Positions 1 through 10,504 are shown, counted from the stretch's first letter. The stretch is 64,000 nucleotides of DNA from Deltaproteobacteria bacterium (GCA_013151635.1 JAADHV010000070.1:19121-83120); one strand, 5' to 3'. Notes: generated by a model not told the origin, from the sequence alone. Numbers and translations: made by a program.

Positions 1-1
1 C

Positions 2-3000
2 TTTTTAGAAGGGCTTGGCGGGCCAATTGCGACAACATGCGATATATTGAGCAAGGCGAATTTTAACTGGGCATATTCCGAGCTGTTTCAAAATTATACA
101 AGAAAGGAAATATCACATTACCTGCCAATAGCAGATAAGATATCAAACGAGTGCGGGCATGCAATCCATTTTGCAGAAACCCATGATAATAACCGCCTTG
201 CGTCTTATTCAACTCTTTATTCAAAAATGCGGACATCTCTTTGCGCACTTTTTTCAATATGCGGCGGATATGGATTTGCCAACGGGGTGGAATGGTTTGC
301 CACTCAAAAGATTGATGTCCATGAATCAGGCAGCCTTAACTGGGGCAATGCAGAAAACCAGGTGGATCATATTTCAAGATTGAACCTTATATTGAAAAAC
401 CACCCTTGTTTTTTTTACCGGACAAGGCTTGAATTGATCCAGAAAAACCAATCCCAGTGCCTTGTCCTTTTACGGCATAATAAGCAACAGGATAAAAGAC
501 TTTTAATTTTCGTCAATCTTGATTGCGAAAATATAAATGAGGCATCCTGGCAGCAGGAGGATGCCGGTATAAAAGAAATGGTCTTGTTTGATTTGATCTC
601 AGGTTCACAGATAAAACCGCAGGTTGTTGATGATAATTGTATGATACGGCTGGTCCCGGGAGAAGTCCTGGCCCTGACATCTGACCACGATGATATTAAA
701 TTCCTTGAGTCAAAGAGACAGACTGAAAGCCGGGTACCCGACCAGGTTTATTTACAGAAACTTATGGCAAAAGTATTGTCAATCCATGTCACGTTCAAAG
801 GCCTGTGCAATGTAAAAGACGTCGATATCAAACACCAGGCATTGCAGTTGGCAGATAACCCTGTCGAATTTATCCGGTCTTTTAATACCGGCTCAGAGGA
901 GAGCCGGGTGATTGTATTTGACTTTAAAAGGGATTTGAATCGGCAATTAATGGTTCCGCCGGGGTTTTTTCTTCTAGTGAAATGCAAAACCGGTTTCAGA
1001 GCGGAAATTATTGATGAAACAAGAGCTTGTAAAATATCACTGGGGTATGAGGAAGGGATTCCAGTACTTGGGGGGGGAAGCTTTTTTGCACTTTTTTTCC
1101 CAAAGCCTGTAAAAAAACAACATAAAACATATACCTTGAATATGAGGGTCTTTGGATCCTGCGGCACCAGGATTAAAAAAGCCATGTTATTATATCTTGC
1201 CCCTTTTGACACCCTGCATATGAGTTCGTCTTTTACAAGGAAAGAGATTGTCAGGACACCTTTTTTAAAACTATTGGGTACGACCGGAAAAGGGGGTATG
1301 ATGAGGGCGGCGGCATTTTGGGGCCGGATTGACAGCCGTTATGATGCACTGCTTGCGGCAAATATGAACAATATCATGCCCGAAGACAGGTGGATGGTGC
1401 TTTCAAGATACAGAATGTGGGCGGTTTTTCAGGGATATTCCAGGGAACTTGCATTGGATTGTCTTGAGAGATTCACGTTTTCCTATGATCACGGGGGAAA
1501 ATGGCTTTTCCATGTTCCCACCTCTGAAGGTAATTATTATGCTCTGGAGCTTTATCTCGCCATTGATCCTGAAGATAATCGTGTCATGATGTCTGTATTA
1601 AGGGTAAACTCCCCTGAAAATAATGCATTGTTCTTAAATGATAATAAAGGTGTGACCATCATTATAAGGCCGGATATTGAAGACAGGAATTTCCATGAGA
1701 CCGTTAAGGCCTTTAAAGGCCCGGAAAAAGAATGGCCAAAGGCAATCACTTCATTTGACAATGGATTTGATTTTTTGCTTTCAAAGGGAAAAATTTTTAA
1801 TATTACCATATCAAAAGGTAAATTTGTACATGAACCTGAATGGCATTACATGATCAATCGCCCGTTGGAAGCTCAAAGAGGGCTTGATGCGGAATCCGAC
1901 CTTTTCAGCCCTGGATATTTTATTGTTTCATGCCGGGGTGGTGAAAAAGTACAGGTCAATGCCGGGATAATTGAGAACAGATCCCGGAAGAGCAGCCTGG
2001 AGAACAATATTAATATTTTGGAATCGAAAACCTTTGAAAAGGGCATGCTGCTGTCTGAAGCTGTTTACAAAAGCCTTGATGCATTTATTGTGAACCGGGG
2101 CAGAGATAAGAGTGTCATAGCAGGCTATCCGTGGTTCCTGGACTGGGGAAGAGACAGCCTTATTTTTTGCAGGGGTCTGATTGAACTTGGCAGGTGTACA
2201 GAAGCCAGGGCCATATTAAGATTGTTTGGCAGGTTTGAAAAAAACGGAACCCTGCCAAATATGATCTGCGGTGAGAATTCCGGGAATATTGAAACATCTG
2301 ATGCTCCATTATGGTTTTTTGCATGTTGCAAAGACCTGGTTGAAAAAGAAAAAAGCCGGGGATTTTTAAACGAGGTTCTTGATAAAAGGACGGTAAAAGA
2401 TATTCTCTTGTCCATTGCCCGTTCCAATATTAAAGGGGCAAGAACAGGAGTAAAGGCTGATCCCGAGACAATGCTTCTTTACAGCCCTTCTCATTTTACA
2501 TGGATGGATACAAATTTTCCTGCAGGATCTCCGCGTATGGGATATCCTGTTGAAATCCAGGCTTTATGGTATAATGCACTGGTTTTTCTTGAATCCATTG
2601 ATACAGGTAATAAAAAAGAATGGAGGAAAAAAGCCCGGATTGTTCAAAAAGCGATTTTAAATTTATTCTATAACAAAGAATCAGGTTTTTTTTCAGATTG
2701 TCTTCATTCGGATGGCCCTGCAGGGGCCCAAAATGCCGTTGCAGATGATGCCTTAAGGCCCAACCAGCTGTTTTTGTTTGCACTTGATGTGATAAGAGAT
2801 AAAAAGATAGCACGGAAATGTCTTGAAACATGCATGCAGCTTCTTGTGCCGGGGGGGATCAGGAGTCTTGCCGATCAAAAACTTGAACACCCGATCAATA
2901 TTATTTATAATGGCAAGTTGATAAATGATCCCCATTTCCCTTACTCAGGAGAATATAAAGGGGATGAAGATACAAAAAGAAAACCTGCCTATCATAACGG

Positions 3001-3241
3001 GACCGCATGGACCTGGCAGTTTCCTGTGTTTTGTGAAGCATGGGCAAAGGTATTTGGCAAAAAAAGTTTTCCGACCTGCCTTGCCTGGCTTGGCAGTGTG
3101 GTCCTTTTAATGAGAAAAGGTGCGGCAGGGTATATCCCTGAAATTCTTGACGGTGATTTTCCCCATACGCCAAGGGGATGCGATGCCCAGGCATGGGGAA
3201 CAAGCGAGTTTGCAAGGGTTATACATAAGTTGTCACAATAA
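2..3241 (+). CDS. GH13 amylase-type / glycogen debranching (amylo-alpha-1,6-glucosidase) fusion, 5' end cut by window edge
   Basis: The reading frame is open from the first bases of the window, so the gene starts outside it; a TTG at position 47 is only an internal codon. The first ~60 visible residues look like the end of a GH13 catalytic barrel, with a region-IV motif AETHDNNRLA holding the transition-state Asp. The last ~420 residues are a GDE_C (GH133-type) debranching domain, with the hallmark GYPWFLDWGRDSLIF around codons 693-706 counted from position 47. The middle is a beta-rich linker. Known for the family: GDE_C hydrolyses alpha-1,6 branch stubs of limit dextrin. Combining an amylase-type domain with GDE_C in one chain would give transferase and glucosidase activity together, which is inference. 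It lies 26 bp upstream of glgP and is probably the first visible gene of a glycogen operon. Confidence 0.85.
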   Translation, partial: FLEGLGGPIATTCDILSKANFNWAYSELFQNYTRKEISHYLPIADKISNECGHAIHFAETHDNNRLASYSTLYSKMRTSLCALFSICGGYGFANGVEWFATQKIDVHESGSLNWGNAENQVDHISRLNLILKNHPCFFYRTRLELIQKNQSQCLVLLRHNKQQDKRLLIFVNLDCENINEASWQQEDAGIKEMVLFDLISGSQIKPQVVDDNCMIRLVPGEVLALTSDHDDIKFLESKRQTESRVPDQVYLQKLMAKVLSIHVTFKGLCNVKDVDIKHQALQLADNPVEFIRSFNTGSEESRVIVFDFKRDLNRQLMVPPGFFLLVKCKTGFRAEIIDETRACKISLGYEEGIPVLGGGSFFALFFPKPVKKQHKTYTLNMRVFGSCGTRIKKAMLLYLAPFDTLHMSSSFTRKEIVRTPFLKLLGTTGKGGMMRAAAFWGRIDSRYDALLAANMNNIMPEDRWMVLSRYRMWAVFQGYSRELALDCLERFTFSYDHGGKWLFHVPTSEGNYYALELYLAIDPEDNRVMMSVLRVNSPENNALFLNDNKGVTIIIRPDIEDRNFHETVKAFKGPEKEWPKAITSFDNGFDFLLSKGKIFNITISKGKFVHEPEWHYMINRPLEAQRGLDAESDLFSPGYFIVSCRGGEKVQVNAGIIENRSRKSSLENNINILESKTFEKGMLLSEAVYKSLDAFIVNRGRDKSVIAGYPWFLDWGRDSLIFCRGLIELGRCTEARAILRLFGRFEKNGTLPNMICGENSGNIETSDAPLWFFACCKDLVEKEKSRGFLNEVLDKRTVKDILLSIARSNIKGARTGVKADPETMLLYSPSHFTWMDTNFPAGSPRMGYPVEIQALWYNALVFLESIDTGNKKEWRKKARIVQKAILNLFYNKESGFFSDCLHSDGPAGAQNAVADDALRPNQLFLFALDVIRDKKIARKCLETCMQLLVPGGIRSLADQKLEHPINIIYNGKLINDPHFPYSGEYKGDEDTKRKPAYHNGTAWTWQFPVFCEAWAKVFGKKSFPTCLAWLGSVVLLMRKGAAGYIPEILDGDFPHTPRGCDAQAWGTSEFARVIHKLSQ

Positions 3242-3267
3242 TTTTTTTATAGGGAAGGGTTTAATAT

Positions 3268-5841
3268 ATGGAAGAAATGCAGATTTACAAGGTGTATCCT
3301 GCTATCCCGGAGCCATTGTCATTCCTGGATTATTTAGCCCGTAACCTGTGGTGGTGCTGGAATCATGAAGCCATTGAGCTGTTCCAGAGAATCAACCCTG
3401 TACAATGGGAGAAAGTCGGGAGAAATCCCGTGGCATTTCTTTCTTATATATCCCAAAGGCGGTTTGACGACCTTTCAAAAGATGAGAGTTTTTTAGGGCA
3501 TCTTGGGCGGGTCAGGGCAAAATTTGAAAGCATGTTTTCCCTGGTGTCGAAAATCAAAGAATTTGATTTGGGCTCAAAAGAAACCATAGCCTATTTATCC
3601 ATGGAATTCGGCCTTCATGAATCACTCCCGCTTTTTGCCGGTGGTCTGGGTGTCCTTGCCGGGGATCATTTAAAGGCTTCTTCTACCTTGGGCATCCCTT
3701 TAACCGGTATCGGGCTTTTGTTCCGTGAAGGATATTTCAAGCAGTTTCTTGACCATAATGGCTGGCAGCAGGAAACTTACCCCGCAAATGATGTGTTTGA
3801 CCTTCCTGTCCAGAAAGTAAGGGACGGTTCGGGATTTGAAGTAATGATAGAAATACCTGGGCCCAGGGGCACGATACAAGCCTGTGTCTGGCAATTAAAG
3901 GTAGGAAAAATTAAATTATTCCTGCTGGATACGAATATGCCGGAAAACCAGAAAAATATAAGGAGCATTACATCACGGCTATATGCCAGCCATAGTGAGA
4001 CAAGGGTTGCCCAGGAGATATTATTGGGGATAGGCGGAATCAAAGCTTTGAGTGCTCTTGACATGTTCCCCAATGTCTGTCACATGAACGAAGGCCATTG
4101 CTCCTTTGCAGGCCTGGAGCGAATTTCAATTGTTATGGACAAGCATAACCTGGATTTTCAAAGCGCATTCCAAATCTGTAAGAGAAGCTGTGTTTTTACA
4201 ACTCATACCCCTGTGGCTGCCGGGCATGATGAATTTGAAAAAGAATTGATCCTCCCTTACATTCAACCTTATGCTGAAAAATTCGCTATTTCGGATGATG
4301 AACTGCTCTCCTGGGGAGAACCCCCTGCCAGGGGGGACACGTCAAAATTTTCCATGTTTATTTTTGGCGCCTTTTTTTCAGGTTTTATCAACGGTGTCAG
4401 CCATCTTCACGGCCAGGTGGCACGCAGGATGTGGCAGTCTTTATGGCCAAGGCGGCATGTAGAAGAGATCCCTATTTCACATATCACCAACGGGGTGCAT
4501 ATCTGTTCTTATCTTTCCAGGCATAAAAATTCATTGTTTGAACGTTATTTGTCCTCTGACTGGTCCAACAGGCTTGCCAACCCGAATCTTATTTCAAGGA
4601 TAGACAATATTGAGGATGCAGACCTCTGGCACGTCCATGAAATGGACCGGTCCAATTTGATAAGAAAATGCAGGCAGCGGCTACTGGTACAGTATGAAAG
4701 GCGCAATGCTCCAAGGAACGTGCTGGATGAAGTCGTGAGTGTATTGGACCCCCAGGTGTTGACTATTTGTTTTGCAAGGCGTTTTGCAACTTATAAGAGG
4801 GCAGGTCTGTTATTAAAAGATATCCAGCGCCTGACAAGGCTGATCATAGATGAGGACAGGCCTGTCCAGCTTGTGTTTGCAGGCAAAGCCCATCCAAATG
4901 ATAATGAAGGCAAGGAAATTATCAAACGGATTGTTGAATTTGCAAGGTTCCGTGATGTCAGGCACCGGGTGGTTTTTCTTGAAAATTATGATATTGATAT
5001 TGCAAGATATATGGTCCAGGGATGTGATGTATGGCTCAATACGCCCAGAAGGCCCAATGAAGCATGCGGTACTTCAGGAATGAAGGCTTCTGCAAACGGC
5101 GGGTTAAACCTTTCCATCCCTGACGGGTGGTGGTGCGAAGGGTTCAGGGAGACAAGGGGGTGGAGCATCGGGAACGGGGATGTTTATGACAACCATGAAT
5201 ACCAGGATGAGGTTGAAAGCCAGGCCCTGTTTAATATTCTTGAAAATGATGTGATTTCAAGATTTTATGACAGGAAAAGAGGCAACCCGCCCGTAAAATG
5301 GATAAAAATGATGAAGGAAGCCATGAAAATGGCCATTATTGATTTTTCCAGCGATCGAATGGTAAGGGAGTATTCGTCAAGATTTTATATACCTGCATCA
5401 AGAAATTTTAAATTATTAACACATGATTCAGCCTGGAAAGCCAAGGAGCTTGCACTGACACAGTCAAGGCTCATATCCCTCTGGAGCGGCATAAGGTTAT
5501 CAAGGCCCGAGCTTGCAACCAGGGAAGATTTTACTGTGGGGGATACGTTCAGGATCACTATTAATATTTTTCTTGGTGAACTGACCCCGGAAGAGGTTGA
5601 GGTCCAGATTTATCATGGCAAACTAAGATCCCCGGAACATATGGAAGGCAGCAGGGCGGAAACCATGTGGCTGCAGGAGACCATCGCAGAAGGAAGGCAT
5701 ATCTATGCCTGTACTGTCACCTGCTCTGATTCCGGGCGTTTCGGATATACGGCAAGGGTGGTTCCAAAAGGGGATGAGGTATTAAGCAATACCCCCGGCC
5801 TTATAACCTGGGCCCATGGAGATGAGTTGAAAAAAACATAA
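3268..5841 (+). CDS. glgP: Glycogen/alpha-glucan phosphorylase (GT35)
   Basis: An 857-residue alpha-glucan phosphorylase of the shorter bacterial/archaeal class. It begins with a DUF3417-type N-terminal segment (NLWWCWNHEAIELF near residue 28). The pyridoxal-phosphate site is recognisable as EACGTSGMKASANGG, with the Schiff-base Lys at about residue 606. The enzyme releases glucose-1-phosphate from the non-reducing ends of glycogen in the cytoplasm. An AGGGAAGGG ribosome-binding site precedes ATG 3268. The gene sits between the debranching fusion (26 bp upstream) and glgA (27 bp downstream), so degradation and synthesis genes appear co-transcribed. The C-terminal ~110 residues form an extra beta-rich extension common in this class. 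Confidence 0.95.
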   Translation: MEEMQIYKVYPAIPEPLSFLDYLARNLWWCWNHEAIELFQRINPVQWEKVGRNPVAFLSYISQRRFDDLSKDESFLGHLGRVRAKFESMFSLVSKIKEFDLGSKETIAYLSMEFGLHESLPLFAGGLGVLAGDHLKASSTLGIPLTGIGLLFREGYFKQFLDHNGWQQETYPANDVFDLPVQKVRDGSGFEVMIEIPGPRGTIQACVWQLKVGKIKLFLLDTNMPENQKNIRSITSRLYASHSETRVAQEILLGIGGIKALSALDMFPNVCHMNEGHCSFAGLERISIVMDKHNLDFQSAFQICKRSCVFTTHTPVAAGHDEFEKELILPYIQPYAEKFAISDDELLSWGEPPARGDTSKFSMFIFGAFFSGFINGVSHLHGQVARRMWQSLWPRRHVEEIPISHITNGVHICSYLSRHKNSLFERYLSSDWSNRLANPNLISRIDNIEDADLWHVHEMDRSNLIRKCRQRLLVQYERRNAPRNVLDEVVSVLDPQVLTICFARRFATYKRAGLLLKDIQRLTRLIIDEDRPVQLVFAGKAHPNDNEGKEIIKRIVEFARFRDVRHRVVFLENYDIDIARYMVQGCDVWLNTPRRPNEACGTSGMKASANGGLNLSIPDGWWCEGFRETRGWSIGNGDVYDNHEYQDEVESQALFNILENDVISRFYDRKRGNPPVKWIKMMKEAMKMAIIDFSSDRMVREYSSRFYIPASRNFKLLTHDSAWKAKELALTQSRLISLWSGIRLSRPELATREDFTVGDTFRITINIFLGELTPEEVEVQIYHGKLRSPEHMEGSRAETMWLQETIAEGRHIYACTVTCSDSGRFGYTARVVPKGDEVLSNTPGLITWAHGDELKKT

Positions 5842-5868
5842 ATTCAAGCCGAACCTAAGGAAAAAAAT

Positions 5869-7368
5869 ATGGCACAAAAACCCAGAATCCTGATTGTGAC
5901 CCCGGAGGTGACCTATCTTCCCGAGGATATGGGGGAGCTGTCACACTATTCTGCCAAGGCAGGCGGCCTTGCCGATGTATCTGCGGCATTGATCAGCGCA
6001 TTGTTCGACCTTGGCTGTGACGTCCATGTGGCTTTGCCTGATTATCGTTCTATTTTTAACGGATTCACAACAAAGACACACAACAGGGAACTTGCAAAAA
6101 TCCGGAAACGCCTGAACGAGGAGAGGATTCACCTGGCAGCCGACCGGGCCTTTTATTATCTTAATAATGTCTATTCAGGGTATTCTGATAAAGACCTTAA
6201 AGTATCCCTTGCATTTCAAAGGGAAGTTATCAACAATATCATCCCCAGGGTTAAACCTGATATCATTCATTGCAATGACTGGATGACAGGCTTGATCCCC
6301 GCCATGGCAAGGCAAATTGAAATCCCCTGCCTTTTTACGATCCATAATATTCATACCATGACATCCACTATGGCGGAAATAGAGGACAGGGGGATAGATG
6401 CGGCATCCTTCTGGCAATGGCTTTTTTTTAAAAAACCACCCTGCAACTATGAAGAAAGTCGGGACTGGAACCGGGTTGATTTTTTAAGCTCGGGTGTGTT
6501 TGCAGCCCATTATGTGAATGTAGTAAGCCCGACCTTTTTAAAAGAAATAGTTGAAAATCGGCACCCTTTTGTTGAATATTGTTTAAAAAATGAGTTGAAA
6601 AATAAATATCATGCCGGATGTGCCACAGGAATTTTAAATGCACCTGAACCGGAATTCAACCCTGCTGTTGATGAGATGATAAGGTATAATTACGGGCCTA
6701 AAAATCATAGAAAATTAAAGGTTAAAAACAAATTATACCTTCAGAAAATACTTGATCTGGACCAAGATGAAAATGCTGTCATGTTTTTCTGGCCGTCACG
6801 GCTTGACCCTGTGCAGAAAGGATGCCAGCTTCTGGCCAGGATCATGTACGATATTGTTTCTCAATACTGGGATGCCAACCTGCAGATCGTCTCTGTTGCA
6901 AGTGGAGAATTCCAGAAACATTTTCATGATATTGTCAGGTTCCACGGGCTTGGACAAAGGATTGCCATTTGCGGGTTTAACGAGGGCCTGTCCCACCAGG
7001 CATTTGCTTCCAGTGATTTTTTGTTTATGCCGTCTTCATTTGAGCCCTGCGGCCTTCCCCAGATGATGGGCTGTATTTACGGGACTTTGCCCATTGTCCA
7101 CGATACAGGGGGGTTGCATGATACCATCAGGCAGCTGGACCATGAAAAGAGCTTTGGAAACGGGTTTTTATTTAACACGCATGATGCCAGCGGACTTAAA
7201 TGGGCCATTGACAGGGCCATGGATTTTTATTTTCTTGATCCGGGGGTAAAAGAAGTACAGATTAACCGGATCATGATCGAGGGTGTACTTGAATTTAATC
7301 ATAGCAAATGTGCGGAAGAGTATATAAATTTATATGGAAAAATGCTTAAACGGCCATTCCTTGTCTGA
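5869..7368 (+). CDS. glgA: Glycogen synthase (GT5)
   Basis: A 499-residue GT-B fold glycosyltransferase. The N-terminal half carries the starch-synthase signature KAGGLADVSAAL (canonical K-T/A-GGLADV, ADP/UDP-glucose binding) near residue 31. The C-terminal half carries FEPCGLPQMMGCIYGTLPIV followed by TGGLHDT, the acceptor/nucleotide site of the GT5 family. It extends alpha-1,4-glucan chains from a nucleotide-glucose donor. No glgC-type pyrophosphorylase is seen in this window, so the donor cannot be assigned. AAGGA precedes the ATG. The 3' end overlaps the start of glgB by 35 bp, which suggests translational coupling. Confidence 0.93.
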   Translation: MAQKPRILIVTPEVTYLPEDMGELSHYSAKAGGLADVSAALISALFDLGCDVHVALPDYRSIFNGFTTKTHNRELAKIRKRLNEERIHLAADRAFYYLNNVYSGYSDKDLKVSLAFQREVINNIIPRVKPDIIHCNDWMTGLIPAMARQIEIPCLFTIHNIHTMTSTMAEIEDRGIDAASFWQWLFFKKPPCNYEESRDWNRVDFLSSGVFAAHYVNVVSPTFLKEIVENRHPFVEYCLKNELKNKYHAGCATGILNAPEPEFNPAVDEMIRYNYGPKNHRKLKVKNKLYLQKILDLDQDENAVMFFWPSRLDPVQKGCQLLARIMYDIVSQYWDANLQIVSVASGEFQKHFHDIVRFHGLGQRIAICGFNEGLSHQAFASSDFLFMPSSFEPCGLPQMMGCIYGTLPIVHDTGGLHDTIRQLDHEKSFGNGFLFNTHDASGLKWAIDRAMDFYFLDPGVKEVQINRIMIEGVLEFNHSKCAEEYINLYGKMLKRPFLV

Positions 7369-9367
7369 TCAGGAAATTTTAAATGACCCGTATCTCAGTC
7401 CCTATGCAGGTATTATAGCGTCAAGGCGGTCTTATGCCATTGCGCTTAAAGATAAAATCAAACAGGAAAATAACGGAACCTTATCATCTTTTGCGGATTA
7501 CCATAAAGTTTTCGGTCTCCATTTTGAAAAGGGTTCCTGGGTTTTCAGGGAATGGGCACCCAATGCCTGCGAAATATTTATTATTTGCGAAAAAACATCC
7601 TGGCAAAAAAATAAAGATTTTCAGCTCGAAAGAAAAAATAATCATATATTTGAAAGACGGTTTTCAAAAATGACCTTTTCCCACAAAGACCTTTTCAAGC
7701 TCAAGGTAGTCTGGCCCGGTGATGAAGGGGACAGAATACCCACGGCAGCTGCAAGGGTGGTCCAGGATCCTCGCACCCTTATTTTCAATGCACAGGTCTG
7801 GCAGCCTGAAGAACAATATAAATGGGGGATAAAAAAGTTTTCACCTCCGGATGGACCGCTTTTAATATATGAAGCCCATGTCGGGATGGCGCAGGAAAAA
7901 GGCCAGGTGGGGACATATGCCGAATTTGAGCAGTATATCCTCCCCCGGATAGCCGAGTCCGGGTATAATGCCGTTCAATTGATGGCTGTCCAGGAACACC
8001 CTTACTACGGATCATTTGGCTATCATGTTGCAAATTTTTTTGCACCGTCATCAAGATTTGGAACCCCGGATGAGCTGAGAAGCCTTATTGATGCAGCCCA
8101 CAAAAGAGGGTTAAGGGTGTTGATGGATATTATTCATTCCCATGCTGCAAATAATGAAGTTGAAGGCATTTCAAAATTTGACGGCACCTGTCACCAGTTT
8201 TTTCACGGCGGCCCCAGGGGCCATCACAGGCTATGGGATTCAAGATGCTTTGATTACAGCAAGATCGAGGTATTAAAGTTTCTTTTATCCAATTTAAAAT
8301 TCTGGATCCAGGAATTTAAAATTGACGGGTGCAGGTTTGACGGTGTTACAAGCATGCTGTTTGAAGACCACGGGCTTGGGAGGGCATTTACAAGCTACAA
8401 GGATTACTATGGAGATGATGTGGATGTGGATGCCTTGTCATATTTATACCTTGCAAATAATCTTGTTCATGATATAGCCCCGGGGTTTATAACCATTGCA
8501 GAAGATGTCAGCGGGTACCCCGGGCTTGCAGCTCCCATTTCAAAAGGGGGGACAGGGTTTGATTTCAGGTATTCAATGGGGATTGCCGATTTCTGGATTA
8601 AGCTGTTAAAAGAATTTAAAGATGAAAACTGGCCCCTTGGCACTCTCTGGTATGAGCTTACAACAAAAAGAAAAGAAGAAAGTACAATAAGTTATGCCGA
8701 GTCCCACGACCAGGCGCTGGTGGGTGATAAAACCCTTACGATGCATCTTATGGGAAGTCATATCTATACTTCCATGCAAAAGGATAATAAGAGTGTTAAA
8801 ACCTTCAGGGCAGTGGCTCTGCACAAGATGATCCGCTTAATTACAATTGCCACGGCAGATTCAGGGTATCTCAATTTCATGGGCAATGAATTCGGGCACC
8901 CTGAATGGGTGGACTTTCCTTCAGAAAAAAATAATTTTTCTTTTCATTATGCAAGACGTCAATGGTCATTAAAATATAATAAGGACCTTTATTATTCCCG
9001 CCTTTTTGAGTTTGATAAAAAAATGATAGGCTTTGTTAAAACCCATGACCTTTTTTCTACACCTGAACTCAACCTTTTATGCATCCACGAACATGACAAG
9101 ATAATTGCTTTTGAAAGAAAAGATATTATTTTTATTTTTAATTTTCACCATTTAAACTCTTTTCCGGATTATATGTTTGGTGCAAGGCCAGGCAGGTATA
9201 AGATGGTTTTCAACTCTGATGAAACCCGATTCGGAGGTAAGGGCAGGCTCAAGAGCGGCCAGGTTCATTTTACCATTTTTGATCCCAAGAGATCTGGCAG
9301 ACAGGATATGCTAAGTCTTTACCTGCCGAATAGGACGGCAATAGTGTTAAAAATTTTGCCCTCTTAG
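7334..9367 (+). CDS. glgB: 1,4-alpha-glucan branching enzyme, eukaryote-like GH13_8 type
   Basis: A 677-residue branching enzyme. It has a short CBM48-like N-terminal domain followed by the GH13 barrel. All four catalytic regions are visible: VLMDIIHSHAANN (I), GCRFDGVTSMLF with nucleophile Asp ~336 (II), AEDVSGYPGL with acid/base Glu ~390 (III) and YAESHDQALVGDKT with Asp ~459 (IV). The wording of regions II-IV and the short N-terminus match the eukaryotic GBE1/plant SBE subfamily rather than the long bacterial GH13_9 enzymes. It transfers alpha-1,4 segments to make alpha-1,6 branches. ATG 7334 lies inside the end of glgA; an in-frame TTG at 7361 is an alternative start. It ends in TAG and is the last gene of the glycogen operon. 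Confidence 0.93.
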   Translation: MEKCLNGHSLSDQEILNDPYLSPYAGIIASRRSYAIALKDKIKQENNGTLSSFADYHKVFGLHFEKGSWVFREWAPNACEIFIICEKTSWQKNKDFQLERKNNHIFERRFSKMTFSHKDLFKLKVVWPGDEGDRIPTAAARVVQDPRTLIFNAQVWQPEEQYKWGIKKFSPPDGPLLIYEAHVGMAQEKGQVGTYAEFEQYILPRIAESGYNAVQLMAVQEHPYYGSFGYHVANFFAPSSRFGTPDELRSLIDAAHKRGLRVLMDIIHSHAANNEVEGISKFDGTCHQFFHGGPRGHHRLWDSRCFDYSKIEVLKFLLSNLKFWIQEFKIDGCRFDGVTSMLFEDHGLGRAFTSYKDYYGDDVDVDALSYLYLANNLVHDIAPGFITIAEDVSGYPGLAAPISKGGTGFDFRYSMGIADFWIKLLKEFKDENWPLGTLWYELTTKRKEESTISYAESHDQALVGDKTLTMHLMGSHIYTSMQKDNKSVKTFRAVALHKMIRLITIATADSGYLNFMGNEFGHPEWVDFPSEKNNFSFHYARRQWSLKYNKDLYYSRLFEFDKKMIGFVKTHDLFSTPELNLLCIHEHDKIIAFERKDIIFIFNFHHLNSFPDYMFGARPGRYKMVFNSDETRFGGKGRLKSGQVHFTIFDPKRSGRQDMLSLYLPNRTAIVLKILPS

Positions 9368-9484
9368 TTTTTAATGTTTTTTGTTTCTTTTGCAAGGTTT
9401 GTCAATCATACATTTTCCTTGCAATCCAAAGAGAAATTTTTTAGAAAACAGGAACGATTCTAATATTCACCATAGGGGGAGAAA

Positions 9485-10504
9485 ATGTTAAAAAATTTTA
9501 GCTTGGCGAAAAAGATTACCGGTGGATTTGTCATTATTCTTATCTTGTTGATTGCTCTTGCATTTGTCGGCCGTTTCGGATTAACCAGGGTAGTTGAAAA
9601 AATGGATTCTGCAAATCATTTCCAGCTTCTGGTTGATCATATATTAAAGGCCAGGCAAAACGAGAAAAAATTCATTCTTACCAATGACCCTGATGCCGTG
9701 AGTGTGGTTAAAGATGAAATCAGATCATTAAAAAATCAGACCAAGAGGATATTAGATGATGCCAAATCAAAGGACATAAAGAAACAGGCAGTCGAAATTA
9801 TTAAAAAATCAGACACATATGGTAAGGCATTTAATGATTATGTGGCTTTTGCCGGTAAAAAAGATACTCTTATGAGTGATATGAATCATAAAGCCAGCCT
9901 TGCGCTTGAAATAACGGCTAAAATCCGTGATGAACAAAAAGCGAAATACAATCAATTAAGGGATGAAAGTGAAACAAAAATTTCAAAGATGAGACTCAGA
10001 GTGAGCCTTGCCGGTAAAATCCATGATGCGTTTTTAAATGCAAAAGGATACAGGATGGTATTGGCAGAGTCAAATGAGCGTAATATCTCAATATATGAAC
10101 AATGGAAAGGGAATCACAATAATTTAAAAATGGCTTCAGACCAGATTAAACCACTGCTGGTTGAAGAAAATTCGAAAAAGAGCCTTCAAGAACTTCTTTT
10201 AAGGCAGAAAGAATGCATGGATAAAGCCAATCTGTTTTTTGATGACAAAACCGATGACAATAACATCGCCGTCATAAAAGCTGTAAGAGAGTTTAGGAGG
10301 ACTATTATTAGTTTCCAGCAGGAAATGCAGGAACAACTCGAGTTTTACGTTGAAGATGTCCAGACCTTTTCAGGGCAGATGATGGAGCTTTCTTCAGGTG
10401 CGGACCAGATTGCAAAAATTCTCTTAAACACACGAATTCTGGAAAAAGATTTTATCAATACGGAAGACGATAAATTATTTAAGAAAATCATCCAAAACAT
10501 TTAG
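9485..10504 (+). CDS. Chemoreceptor, N-terminal part, ended by an in-frame TAG
   Basis: This 339-codon frame starts at ATG 9485 behind a GGGGGAG ribosome-binding site. It holds one N-terminal membrane helix (about residues 12-32) and a long, charged helical extracytoplasmic domain of the HBM/four-helix type. It stops at TAG 10502-10504. The same frame then continues without another stop through the remaining sensor domain, second membrane helix, HAMP, signalling domain and hemerythrin domain to 12319. So this is the 5' half of one 944-codon gene, not an independent protein. A nonsense mutation is the simplest reading; amber readthrough is discussed in the findings. Confidence 0.8.
   Translation: MLKNFSLAKKITGGFVIILILLIALAFVGRFGLTRVVEKMDSANHFQLLVDHILKARQNEKKFILTNDPDAVSVVKDEIRSLKNQTKRILDDAKSKDIKKQAVEIIKKSDTYGKAFNDYVAFAGKKDTLMSDMNHKASLALEITAKIRDEQKAKYNQLRDESETKISKMRLRVSLAGKIHDAFLNAKGYRMVLAESNERNISIYEQWKGNHNNLKMASDQIKPLLVEENSKKSLQELLLRQKECMDKANLFFDDKTDDNNIAVIKAVREFRRTIISFQQEMQEQLEFYVEDVQTFSGQMMELSSGADQIAKILLNTRILEKDFINTEDDKLFKKIIQNI

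Noticed and set aside
748..1212. A 154-codon minus-strand frame
   Set aside because: Antisense of the debranching fusion; no domain or start signal.
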